Shown: positions 45,430 to 56,267 of the stretch, piece after piece
Numbering within the stretch: position 1 is the stretch's first letter
Layout of the letters: each line of letters begins with the position of its first letter
Source of the DNA: Heterocephalus glaber
Lineage: Eukaryota; Chordata; Mammalia; Rodentia; Bathyergidae
Length of the DNA stretch: 64,000 nucleotides
Assembly (NCBI RefSeq): GCF_000247695.1
Contig: NW_004624783.1
Location: forward strand, 5,341,398 to 5,405,397
Direction: 5' to 3'
Program-made: the position numbers and the translations under genes
Notes under the pieces: model-generated
Told to the model about the DNA's origin: nothing
The model's database searches: none
Seen by the model: the letters and a program-made list of their open reading frames with translations, nothing else

Positions 45430-45935
45430 TTGACCGATGACAGCTGACCTACTGGATCTTACTGTATTGAAGATAAAACTTCTCATGAGGAGGCTTGCTC
45501 AAAATGGAGTTGAGTTCTTGTTCTCTGTGCTCAGTGTTTGATAAATGACATGCAGAGGATCAGGATGTGGCACTTGGGATTTGCTGTGCAGGAAAAACCC
45601 ATTGGACAGGGTGACTTTTTATTCTGTGGTGGCTAATCTGTACCACACAGCAGTCTCTCATCTTACACTTTCCACACATGTTCTCCACAGCTGGACCTCT
45701 CTCCTGCAGCACACAGTAAGGAGGAGCTCACTTCCCCAGCACCTGCCTGGTTTTCCTGCCTGCTGTTAAGGGGAAGGGGAATCCTTCCTCATGTCTGAGG
45801 CTCAGAGATGGTCTCCATCCAAATCCTCTCTCACCTGCACAGAGGTTTTTCTCTCTCTAACCTTATATTTGCTCTTTTTCTACATGTAATAAAACCTATT
45901 CCGGTCTTCCCCATTTTTAAAAGCACAGCACTATA
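45430..45935 (+). repeat. Possible LTR of unknown family
   Basis: A GC-balanced 500-bp block with few other repeats ends 'CTACATGTAATAAAACCTAT' and 'CCGGTCTTCCCC', which looks like a polyadenylation signal and R/U5 boundary of a retroviral LTR. Clear TG...CA ends and a target duplication were not found. It could instead be a unique sequence or an exon-like end. Confidence 0.3.
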
Positions 45936-46363
45936 ATGTTACCTCTCTATTCATTCCTCCAGCCAGGGCCGCTCTTTCAGAAGAACTATCTCCATTTGCT
46001 GCCTCTATTTGCTCACACCTGTCCATCCTCTAGGTGGTTTCTGCCTGGCTTTTGCACCTGGGACCAAATGGATCCTGCCCCAGCCAGACCTGGTAGGCAC
46101 ATATCTGACATAACTGAGCCCTCCTGGCCAAGCCTCTCAGGGCGCCTAATCCCTGATATGTTCTACCCAAGGGCCTTTGTCCTCTGATTCTCGGGGAATG
46201 ATGTGGGACAGGGACACTTGGAGTTTCCCTTATGCTTGTATTTTCCTGGTAGCTCTGATATTTTCCCATTAGCTCTGATGATGTTCCTTGGATTTGTAGG
46301 TTCTTTCTTAGTTGTGGGGAAATCTTCAAGCTGGCTGTAATGAGAGGGTCTCAAAAACCACAC

Positions 46364-46450
46364 ACGGCCAGGGATTAATGCTTCAGTGGTTCTGGGTACT
46401 GCCACGCAAACGCAAGGTCCCGAGTTCAATCCCTGGTACCAAAAAAACAG
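46364..46450 (+). mobile_element. ID SINE, plus strand
   Basis: 'CGGCCAGGGATTAATGCTTC', 'GCAAACGCAAGGTCCCGAGT' and 'TCAATCCCTGGTACC' plus an A/CAA tail. TCAAAAACCA is found at 46351-46360 and 46461-46470. The A-box region is altered ('GATTAATGCTTCAG'). Confidence 0.88.
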
Positions 46451-46756
46451 AACAACAACATCAAAAACCAGACAGAAGTCTGGTATATTGTCCTTAAACA
46501 CAACGTCCCTTCCTTTTTTCACTTTTGATCTATGTTTATGGATATACTTCAAGATTTAAGCATGAGAAATAATGTCTGTTTTGATGCCTGCACCATTGAT
46601 ATTCTGTATAATCTCTTTATGCCAGATCAGAAGCTGCTTTGAGGACTTAAAATTCTGAAGCAACCCTGCTCTCTTTTTATTTTTTCTTTGCTTCTCTTTC
46701 TTCTTTCTTTCTTTCCGTCTTCCCTCGTTTCTGATACGTAGATACACTCTTTGCAA

Positions 46757-46864
46757 AGCCAGTCATATTGACACACACCTGTAATTCCAGCACTCAGGAG
46801 ACAGTAGGACCAGCCTGGACAACATAGTGAGACCCTGTCTCAAAACATCAAAACCAAACAAAAA
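46757..46864 (+). mobile_element. Internally deleted B1 SINE
   Basis: 'GACACACACCTGTAATTCCA', 'GACCAGCCTGGACAACATAG' and 'TGAGACCCTGTCTCAAAACA'. The middle part is missing. Confidence 0.75.
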
Positions 46865-46889
46865 GTATATCATACCTGTATTATATGCA

Positions 46890-47430
46890 AGTATATATAC
46901 ACTTACAATATATTATTTTTAATTGTGGTAAAATATGTAACAAAATTTAACATTTTAACTATTTTAAATGTATAGTTTAATGATATTAAATACATTTACA
47001 CTGTTGTGCAACCATCACTACCTTCCACCTCCAGAATTCTTTTCATCTTGTAAAACTACAAGTCTATATTTATTAACTAGCAAGTCTCTGTTTATTCCAA
47101 AACCACCATTGCACTTTCCATTTCTATGGAATTTGACTCTTTTAGGTACCTCATGTAAGTAGAGTCACACAGCATTTGTCTTTTTGTGAGTGGCTTAGTT
47201 CACTTAGCATAATGTCCTCAAGGTTCATCTTTGGAGCATTGACAAGATTCCTTCTTTTTTAAGGCTGAGTAATACTCCACTCCATGTGATTGATACATAT
47301 ATATATATATATTTTAATCCATTCACCTGTTGATGGGCACTTGGGTTGCTTCCACCTTTTGGCTATTTTGAATAGTGCTTCTATAAGTATTGGACGTACA
47401 AATACCTGTATGAGTCCCTGTCTTGGATTC
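46890..47430 (-). repeat. L1 LINE 3' end (old)
   Basis: 'GTGGTAAAATATGTAACAAA', 'GTGCAACCATCACTACCTTC', 'CTTAGCATAATGTCCTCAAG' and 'CACCTGTTGATGGGCACTTG' are textbook antisense 3'-end L1 phrases. A short (AT)n lies inside at about 47296-47311. Confidence 0.85.
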
Positions 47431-47547
47431 TTTCAATTTAATCATTCCTTCATCCTAATCTCCTGATGTTTCTATTGTTTTCATGAACTCCCGCCTTCCT
47501 CTTTCCCCCTATTACCTTTGGGCCATTTCCCTAGTCAGATGCTCCTG

Positions 47548-47886
47548 CACATATAATTGGGTTATAATTCGTCCAGATAAACCCATCAAAAGTTGAAAAT
47601 ACCATAAGTGGAAAATGCATTTGATACTCCGAACCTACCAAATATCATACCTTAGCAACATGTACACTGCGAAATATCGGTCATTTCCCCTTGGGATCAT
47701 GTGACACCTGGCTGACAGGGAGCTGCAGTACCCAGCATCACCAGAGAATATTGGACTATATACTGCTAGCCTGGGAAGAGATAAAGATTTCACGTCTGGT
47801 CTCTTCTGAGTATGTGTTGTATCCACACCCTCAAGAAGTTGAAAAATTACCAGTCAGACCATCTTAAGTAGGGACCACCTGTAAGG
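47548..47886 (+). mobile_element. Tigger-type non-autonomous DNA transposon
   Basis: 'AAACCCATCAAAAGTTGAAA', 'AAGTGGAAAATGCATTTGAT', 'CCGAACCTACCAAATATCAT' and the right end 'TCTTAAGTAGGGACCACCTG' correspond, in order, to a Tigger2-like internally deleted element. There is no transposase. Confidence 0.65.
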
Positions 47887-48854
47887 TTCCTGCTGACTTG
47901 TTGATTTCAGCAGGACCCTTACAAAACTGCTCATGCAGAAAGCAGTTTGACAGCCAAGAAATATGATTGGTCCCACATCCCCCCCACGCACCAGTTTCTG
48001 CTCTTTTCTGAAGGCATGCCAGTGGTTCCTAAGTTAAAGAAAAAGTCCCTTCACAGTAGGGAAGATGCTTGTGGCTATTGACATTGTGTTTTGAAATACA
48101 AGTGTTAATAGTAACAGCTTCTTCATGTATCAGTCCTATAATTGTGAGATTATTATCTGTTTTTTTCCTACTGTGAAAACATGACAATCCTAGATAACAT
48201 AAGGTATAGAATAAAAAATAATATATACAGTAGCACTACATAAAGGCAACTGCAATTAACATTTTGATTCATATTCTTTCTAATGTAAATTTTTATGTTT
48301 TAAAGATCATAAAAGCATTCCCTTGTTTTTAAAAAGTCTTTGTAAAGAATTTAGCTATTTTATATAGCCATGAAATATTTATAGGGCATTCATTAGCTTA
48401 CATAGCCTTTTTCCAATTTTAAAAGCAATATTTCTTACAGAAAATGTCAAACATCCCAAGATCATAAATGACAGTGGAAAATCTAAATTCTGTCTATCCC
48501 TTCATAAACTTTTTTAGTTCATTCTCAGTCTCATTTGGAAATCAGCTTCTCCTTCCTTCACTTGCATACTTCTCCCCCCAATAATATTTATATTTATATA
48601 TAATTTCGCATCTAGTATTTTACCTATTTTGTGCTTCCCAATATATATACAATTAAATATCCTCCAAAAACTATTACTTAAGCGTATGAGTTTACTTAAG
48701 TCCTGATTCCCTGCACTTTTAGATGTTTAAGTTGGTCCCAATTTTATGTTATTGTAAGTACTTCCTCGTGCAGTTATTGTCCTGTGATCTATGACTGTTT
48801 CCTTAGACAGTATTTGTTCATGTGGTATGAGTCCAAAATGTTTCACAGCTTTAA
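47887..48854. other. AT-rich stretch, possible L1 remnant
   Basis: 48640-48830 ('AGTTGGTCCCAATTTTATGT', 'GTAAGTACTTCCTCGTGCAG') has the flavour of an old L1 3' end but is too worn to assign. No gene evidence was found. Confidence 0.3.
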
Positions 48855-48977
48855 GGCTGGGTGTGGTGGTGCATGCCTGTAATCCCAGCATTCAGGAGGC
48901 TGAGACAGGAGGATTAGTGCAAGTTTGAGGCCAGCCTGGGCTACATAGTGAGACTCTGTTTCCAAAAAAAAAAAAAA
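48855..48977 (+). mobile_element. Short B1 SINE lacking the internal duplication
   Basis: 'GGCTGGGTGTGGTGGTGCAT', 'GAGGCTGAGACAGGAGGATT', 'GCCAGCCTGGGCTACATAGT' and then directly 'GAGACTCTGTTTCC' and a poly-A tail. The second copy of the internal repeat, present in the copies at 23335 and 43661, is absent. Confidence 0.9.
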
Positions 48978-49670
48978 GTGTGTTAGATCTTTAAAAAATA
49001 GATTAGATAGATTGATTGATTGATTGCTGGTTTTCTGTCATGATTGCCTTACCTCGAGTATTGGCTTTATTATTTTTATTGTCCATATTTGTGAATTTGA
49101 TAAATAAAAAAAGCCTTGTTTTTTGATGGTGAAATTCAATACTGTTCCTTATTGATTTTTTATATGGATTTCTGTTAATATAGTTGACCTTTTATATTCA
49201 CAAATACTATAAATATATTATCCTATTACAAGTATTTTACTTTACATTTTTCTTTCAATTTTATTTGCCAGTTTTTGAGGAATAGACATTTTATACTTTA
49301 GTCAGATTATTCAGGTTATGTTGTCTTTTGTTACTTTTTTCATTGCTTTTTATAAAGCTTTATTTTCCCATCCCAAATTCAGAAATACTTCCTTCGAATT
49401 CAGTTTTGTTTTCTTTTACATTTAACTCTTTAGTCCCACAGAATTAGTTTGGGATGTTACGATTAAATGTTATGAAAGAGAAATTTCTTTCATATTATTT
49501 TGTTCTTATGTTTATTCAGATTTCCAGTACAGTGGTGATGTGAACCAGTACAAATGCTTTTCCTTAGTGAGTGTTCTGCTGGGGAAACTGAGGAGCTGTG
49601 AGGAGAGGCGCTAGAACCCTCACAAGAGCTGCTCTACCAGACCTGTCTTCCCACCCTTGAGGCCCATGCA
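48978..49670. other. AT-rich stretch, no gene seen
   Basis: A (GATT)n run lies at about 49013-49026. The long T-rich sequence may be an old L1 coding remnant, not assignable by eye. Confidence 0.3.
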
Positions 49671-49746
49671 GGGGGGTGGGGGTGGGGTGGGGTGGATGGA
49701 CGGACGGGACGGACCAGTGGGCCTGGATGGGCTGGGGGCTGGGGGC
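49671..49746 (+). repeat. G-rich tract with G-quadruplex pattern
   Basis: Six Gs, then GTGGGGGT-type and GGGGTGGGGT units give more than four G-runs of three or more, separated by single T. Then GGAC/GGAT units and 'GGGCTGGGGGCTGGGGGCAG' follow. This satisfies the usual intramolecular G4 pattern several times. The function is not known. Confidence 0.75.
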
Positions 49747-49894
49747 AGAGTGAAGTGCTATAAGGTGCTATAAGTCTTGACTATGTTTGTCTTTATTCAT
49801 GAGCAGGATAAGTAATAGGGCTTGACTTGCTGGAGAGGTACTTGAACCTCAGTTATGGATATGAGACTGCTTACAAGGCGGAAAAGAGCCCCAG

Positions 49895-50015
49895 GACAGG
49901 AATGTCAGAAATCTTGGGTCTGATTTTAGCTGTCAGTCAACTATTGGTGTAACCTAGCGGAGTCTCTTAACTTCCACAGTTTCTGGGTTTAATGAATGAG
50001 GGAATTAAAATCTGT
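49895..50015 (+). repeat. MIR fragment
   Basis: 'CTTGGGTCTGATTTTAGCTG' and 'GGTGTAACCTAGCGGAGTCT' resemble the MIR 5'/middle part. Confidence 0.5.
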
Positions 50016-50412
50016 ATTCCTCTATTCATTCTAAATAAATTGTAGTTTAGGTACATGGCACATCTAGGTTTACCGTGAATGCATTAGGGATATTTTTTGG
50101 AAACTAGTTCCTTTCTCTGTAATTTACTCAATAAGTGTGATACCAAGTTTATTAAGATGATGACAAATGTCATTTAATACTGTACCTTGGAAGAATTTAT
50201 ACTTCTCACTTTCCATAAGTATTTGTAATTTACTGTACTTCTCTTCCAAAAGATTTATTTTTCCTAATAATCTTATTTCCCCCAGCTACCTCTTTTAAGA
50301 ATTAAATAAATAATGACCTAAAAATCAGGAAAATCTAGAACTAATTCATGTCTCTGCCTTCATCCTGCCCCATGCTCAGAGCTGTAGTTCAATTTTTTAA
50401 AAGTCTGAAATA

Positions 50413-50496
50413 GGGCCAGGGATTTAGCTCAGTGGTTTCACTGCCTGCTGCGCAAGCGCAAGGACCCACTTCAATTCCCGATGCAGTAAAAAAATA
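50413..50496 (+). mobile_element. ID SINE, plus strand
   Basis: GGGCCAGGGATTTAGCTCAG to 'TTCAATTCCCGATGCAG', then an A-tail. AAAGTCTGAAATA and AAAGTCCGAAATA flank it (one difference). Part of the B-box side is altered ('GACCCACTTCAATTCCC'). Confidence 0.92.
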
Positions 50497-50499
50497 AAG

Positions 50500-51725
50500 T
50501 CCGAAATAAAAATATGAATAGTGCTTTAAAAAGTACAAAGCATTAAAATGATAAAAGTAATGACTAAGAGATACAAATACCTATAAATACAAATATCTAC
50601 TCTGTTAATATTTTATTATGGATATTAATAAATTATTACTTATTAACATATTAACAACAGAATTTGCCTTGAGAAATAAAACAGCCACTAGCTAAATCTA
50701 ACTTTAGGTATGTTTATGTTAATTTGTTTTAGTAAAGTAGCACAAAGTGTATTTCTGAAGCAGTTTTTGTAATTAAAAGTCATCTCTTGGTCAATATATT
50801 ATACTTAGGTGTTTCAAACTTCATCTCCCACTTTTTGATTCCCAGAGTGAGTGAATGTAGTCTGATATCTGTGTCATAACTTCACACAAGGATAATTCAG
50901 ATAATTCAGGATAATTCACTACTTAATTATGCCCTATTACAAACTTAGATATCTCCCATGAACGTTTCTGTGGCTTTAACATTTTCCTCTTTTGGGTATG
51001 TTTTCTATAATACAGTGCAGTGACCTCTTGAAATCTATAGAATTTAGGTGTAGTCTGATAAACTTTGGGAGTTTTTTCTCTGTGCTTCAGAAACCTACAG
51101 CAATATATAAAGAATGCATAACTATTTATACACATCTGCAACCCGTGTTTTGTTTGATTGTATTATGTATTAAATGACCTTCAAATAATGTTGAAAAATA
51201 GCCTTTAACTTAAGCCTTGAATAGATATGCCCTTCAAAGAAAACAGTTCCTTAGATAATTAGACTTTAATTTCTCACTGTATACCACTTTGATCTTGTAA
51301 CATTTTTAAAAACAGTTTTGGGGATTTTTTTCGAGGCTCCCAAACAAGTTCTTGTTTCTCAAAAGCCGTAATATATTCGTAAGTTAGTAAATCCCAAAGA
51401 TACTATTTTTAAACTCCCGTTGGATTTATTTATTTATTTATTTTAGTGTGCTAATTTAGGGCATAATTTTCTTTGCTGTGGGTCACATGATTCCTCCCGT
51501 CCTTCACACACGCACTTAAAATTCTTACTTCCTGATTGAGCCATCAAGATTACGTAAAATGTAAATCTGCCTAAATATTGAAGAGCAGGAATTTTAAGGA
51601 GAAAATGCTGTTTTCTTTTTCTGTTTCATTATGAATCTGTAAGAATCAATGTAAGCGTGTACTTGCCTGTTTGTATTTGCAGACGAGAAGCTGTTAGGGA
51701 ATTTTTTTCATCTCTTCCCTTTCAG
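50500..51725. other. AT-rich intron-like stretch
   Basis: A short tandem repeat at 50890-50918 (GATAATTCAG units, about three) and a (TTTA)n run at about 51428-51443. There is no other named element. The stretch leads into the candidate exon. Confidence 0.4.
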
Positions 51726-51891
51726 ACTGAGTCAGACTTTGCTTTCATTATAAAAAATAATGTACCAACTAGATAGACCATGGGGTGGTACAGTTGCAGG
51801 ACTGAAATCAAAATGGTTCCGATTACTGAGAGATCCATGTACTTACTACTCCTTTCATATTCAGAATGAAGAGTACAGCAGCTCTCAGAAG
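51726..51891 (+). CDS. Candidate first coding exon, product unrecognised
   Basis: Seen: a pyrimidine-rich acceptor ending TCTTCCCTTTCAG at 51725, an ATG at 51760, 44 open codons, and a donor AG|GTAATG at 51891/51892. An in-frame TAA at 51751 lies just upstream, so ATG 51760 is the first possible start in this exon and 51726-51759 would be 5' UTR. The peptide starts MYQLDRPWGGTVAGLKSKWF and later has RLLRDP and an acidic, Ser-rich end. It is not low-complexity and no named repeat overlaps it. The exon ends in phase 0. A second acceptor-like site (TATTTGCAG at 51682) would lengthen the 5' UTR. I do not recognise the protein. It may be an alternative first coding exon of a gene spanning the window on the plus strand, or a chance open stretch. 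Confidence 0.4.
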
Positions 51892-53514
51892 GTAATGCTT
51901 TGATATTTTAGATGTGTAAATGCCATTCACCCTTTCTGCTGTCTGTTATAAATGAAGGTAATTTCCAGCAGGTAGGACGACACTAGTTTTATCACAGATC
52001 TTATACTCCGTCACATTTTTCTCAAAGCACTTTTGAAGTTGTCATAGTAACAGCGTGATGTTTAGAGGGTCTTTTCTGTAGCCTGACTCAATTAATTTTA
52101 TTAACTCTGGATATTTTTCTTTTCACTCATTCATGACAAGCAAAGACTGTAAATTGCTCAAATATGTATTTCATGTTCCTTATATCTTGATGACTCTAGT
52201 TTAAGGACTTGATTTATAAGTGGTTTCAGTAAAGGAACAAGATTGTTATCAATTGGTATGGAATAGACCAAATGAGAGTTCTTAATTATTCTATAAAATC
52301 TCGCTATCATTTTAGGACCAGGATTTAGTTTTGTTTGAAGAGGGGAGTTATGGAAGATTACAGATGTAATTGTGACTTGATGTCCATGGTTATACCTATC
52401 CTTTACTGTGACAACTTTGATGTATTTAGATTATGAATTGGAGAAGGCAGAAATGTATCAGACTTATAGGAAGAGAAATTACTTCTTTAATAATACAGTA
52501 CTCACATGTAGCTCCAAAAGCAGGTTCCATAAAAGGAAAAAAATAATAAATATGGCTTTACCAAACTTAAGGCAGTATTTTCTGAAACTCTAAAATATAC
52601 TAAAATAAATTCTCCTCTAGGAAAGTTGGTGGGAATTCTTTATGGGCTGAAAGTAGGTTGTGCTCTTCTGTGAGGAAAGCTGTGTGGCAAGAATTCTTGC
52701 CAATATGGCGAATGGTGAACAAGGAAGCCCTTGGGCAAGAGAGGGTCAAAAGAAAGAACAGCCTGGACCCTAGGTCTGGGTATGCTAGGACTTTAAAAAT
52801 ATCAGATGCATGATCCTTTTGTTTTCCTGTGAAAGTGTTCAGAGCAAAGTGACACCCAAGTCTGTGAGTTTTGTGAGTTTAATGCTAATGCCACTGTCCC
52901 TGCCGTTCTGTCTGGTATTTGTTCACCCATGGGCAATGCGAGAGAATCGGGGCAGCAGCATGTGGAGCCAACAGCAGTAAAGGTGCTAATACACGCCAGT
53001 GATGTCAGGAGTTAGGAGACAGTGGTTTCAAAACACTGCAGTAAACAAGGTCAAAGTGTCCCGTTTTGCTGGAAGAAGGTTTGTTTTTATGAGCTGGACA
53101 GTACATGGATGAAGTAATTTTTCAAAACAAATTGCCCATTTATATGTGTGTTGTTCTTTTTTTCTTTTCAGATTTTAAAAATAATTAGCCAGATGAGATT
53201 TAGTAATCATTACATTTTTAAGCAGAATTATATTTGTTTTTCTTTTTTCTGTGTTTTTCATAGAGGAAATAAAAATGCTTATGACCTAAGACTTCCTAAA
53301 TGCTTTTAGAGAGAGCAAGATAGGACCCAGTCCTTTCAAATAATGGCACGAAGCAGTCACAACTGGTAGTAAACTATTCCTCTTGGTTGTTTTGTACCTT
53401 TGGGTCTTATTTGGACAGCATCTAAGTACAAGACAGTTAATGGCACAGAATACTGCTGACTGTGTGGGTTGTCTTAATGCATTTTCCAACCTTGAACCTG
53501 AGAATGCCAGAGGC
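51892..53514. other. Intron-like stretch after the candidate exon
   Basis: AT-rich sequence without named repeats. Open frames are short and no second exon that would join in phase 0 could be argued by eye. Confidence 0.4.
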
Positions 53515-53853
53515 TTGAGTCTCTGGCTGTTTGTGGGAGCAGTTATCTGCTGGCGGCAAGGTTCCCGGGGTAACAAGTGGGTGTCCTGGGAGTGTGTGTG
53601 TGCAGTAACAACAGCAGTGGTGCCACGTGGTGCCCTGAGGTCGCCTCAGTCTGCCCTGGGGATTCCGGTCCTCAGAAGTGTCTCTGAGATGAACTGTGAA
53701 CTTGGGGCATCTTGGGCAGCGCAGGCGCTATGGAGTTCCACAGCGGACCTGGGTGTGAGCACACACGGCTTTTAAAGCGAAAGCAGGGCCTTGAGGAAGG
53801 AATTGCCGTCATCTTGTCTCATGCCCAACCTGCTCACAGTGCTGGAAAGCAAA
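53515..53853 (+). other. GC- and CpG-richer patch ending in a splice-donor match
   Basis: Contains several CpGs ('GCTGGCGGCAAGGTTCCCGG', 'GCCACGTGGTG', 'GCAGCGCAGGCGC', 'AAAGCGAAAGC') in otherwise CpG-poor DNA, and ends 'GGAAAGCAAA|GTAAGTTT', a strong donor. The 130-codon open frame at 53383-53775 overlaps it but has no domain. It might be a non-coding first exon or enhancer on the plus strand. It is not proven to be transcribed. Confidence 0.35.
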
Positions 53854-56097
53854 GTAAGTTTTGTTTGTTTCTTTATTACCCAGTCTGTCCTATGTGTTTT
53901 TTCTTGTGAACATAGTTAAGATACTCAGTATCTGACAAATGCCAAGTCTCCCCACCCCCCTTCATTGGGAAGTGGGAGATGGAGGTTCTTAAATAATTAA
54001 TTGCCCCTTTTTCTCTTCTCTCTCTTTCTCCATATCTAGTGTGCTGAGTTTTAGAAACAGGAAGAAGTTGAACTATATTATCAAAGGAAAAACAGAAAGT
54101 TCCTTTTTTAAAAACATAGTTCATGAATTTTGCTGTTAAGTAAATGACAGTGACATAGACAAGCTTTTTACGTAACGTGGCCAGGAGGTCTGTAGCAAAA
54201 CAGCCCTGATTTCCATTTGGACACAGGAAGGGTGCATGTCCCCAGGGCTAATGTGAAGACAGAGGGTCCCCAAGTGGGAACCGTACAGGAAGCAGGTGGA
54301 TAAAAGGTCACAGACAGGAGGCTGTAACTTAAAAACCTGCCAGGGAATGGAAAGGAGCTGAGGGAAATACATTATTCAATGATTTTGGCAAAATTTTAAT
54401 GTAAAGATAGGATAAAATGTGTAGGGACCTAATCTTATCAAGAGAGGCTGAGCTCTTCAACAGTAGAAAGTTTTGTGCCTTTTAGATTTATGGAATATGT
54501 GTTCAATTCGCCTTTAGACCCAAAGTAAGAGGCTTCATCACCTATGCAGAAGACTCTGTTACACCAGCCTAAATCTGACACTTGGCCCCTGTCGTCCATC
54601 CTGTGTGTTGGTTTTTTATGCTGATCCTGTCTCCAGAGATGTTTTATGCCTTGGTTAGTTTTTAATACATACTCCTCTGGTTTTGAAAATGGACAGCAAA
54701 CAGAGGTGTGGAGCATTTTGTGATTTGTAATTCTTTCTTTATAAAATGTATTGATTTTGCGTATACTGTTTGTGATATTTCAACTTGAGTAGTAACACTT
54801 TGCAAAAAGAGAGGCAGGACAACAGTAGTGTGGAATTGGGAAGCAGAAGCAGGAGTCTCCTTCAGACTCTGGTGTAGAATGCTGTGTGGATTTAATTAAC
54901 TGCACCATGTCACGGAGATTCACCTTTCATCCCAAAGAGGTAACGATAGAACTTGGTTGGGGTGGCTATATTTCATTTGAAACATTGCAGGGTCCTGACA
55001 TGCATGTCTGAGAATTATTAATCCAGCAAACATCTTTAACCGTCTTCCATATTATAGTGATGTTGTTGGAGCTATGATTTTTTTTCACTGTTAAATTTAC
55101 AGAGATTGTTTGTAAATTAAAGATCATGAGAAGTTTGAAATAAGGGTGAGTGAGCAGAGAGCATTACCATCGAAACAGTCTTGTTAAAAATGGTGCCAAG
55201 CAAGCAGGACTGTTCCCTTGTGAGCCGCCCCTCCTAATTAAAGGGGAAGGTGGCTGCCATCTGTCTTCTTTCATTCAAGGCAGTAGGGGGTCTGGAGTGG
55301 AAGGAAGCAAGCCCCCCCTTTTTTCTCCCACTCTTTTTTATAGTCAGCTTTCTCCCTAGTCAGTGACCCAGAAGGTCATTCATGATCTGTCTATCTCAGA
55401 ATGAATAGTACCATAAGCATGCATGACACTTGTGAAAAAAAAAGTTTATAACACGCATTTATCCTTTTAGAATTCCACTTGAATTATGTCCGAGAGTATT
55501 GTAATCTCTGCATTGCTGTCTTTGCCCCTTTTGTTACCAAGGGCACTACGGATAGGAAAAACAGAGTTTTGCTTTTATTGCTTTTACTTTTTCATGAAAA
55601 AATGTTTACTTTCCACTGGGCATAGTCAGAAGATGTCAGCATGTGGCTATGTACAGGGGGTGTGGGATGTGCAGGAATATTATTATTATCAAAATCAAGG
55701 ACACCTGTTAGTTACAATGCATGCATCTCGTCTTGGGAAAACATGGACAAGGATGTGAACAGTTGACCAATTTGCCCAGTGGTCTGCTGCAGCTTCTTGG
55801 GCCAATCACTGGAGTAGTTCACATTGTTTATCCTTCAGTTAAGTAATAAGCCTTTTAGTGCCTTTCTCAAGAGAATGTTTTACAAGAGAGTATAGTTAGT
55901 TTGGGATGATAGTGTAATTGCTTTGAAATGTAGAGTATTCTTAAAAAATAAGTGAGCTTTTCACCTCAGTTTATTAGTGGAAGAAATGCGTTGCTTTTAG
56001 AAATATTAAGAGATGAAATAATACTTCGATATCTTTTTCTGTGTCTGTGTTTACTGGTGCCTGAACCAGGGCCTTTTCATTGAACTGCTTACTCTTT
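53854..56097. other. Unique stretch, no gene seen
   Basis: Few repeats are recognisable. The open frames (at most 92 codons) lack motifs. Nothing else is supported. Confidence 0.4.

Positions 56098-56141
<44 letters not shown>
56098..56141. repeat. (TC)n microsatellite
   Basis: About 22 uninterrupted TC units, adjoining the T-rich tail side of the B1 that follows. It is likely to be highly length-variable. Confidence 0.92.
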
Positions 56142-56142
<1 letters not shown>

Positions 56143-56267
56143 TTTTATTTTAAGACAGGGTCTCCTTAAGTCACTCAGTTGCCCAGGCTGGGCTCAAATT
56201 CTGGATCCTTCTGCCCCCAGCCTCCTCAGAGCACAGGGATTACATGGGTGCACCACCATGCCCAGCT
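56142..56267 (-). mobile_element. B1-type SINE
   Basis: Antisense B1: 'AGACAGGGTCTCCTTAAGTC', 'GTTGCCCAGGCTGGGCTCAA', 'GGATTACATGGGTGCACCAC', 'CATGCCCAGC'. A weak ID-like part may precede the TC run at 56040-56095, so the whole might be a B1-ID dimer with an expanded linker. Confidence 0.8.

Noticed and set aside
51682..51725. An upstream acceptor at TATTTGCAG as the sole exon start
   Set aside because: Both acceptor sites are usable; the in-frame stop at 51751 means the coding start is unchanged, so the choice affects only the 5' UTR.
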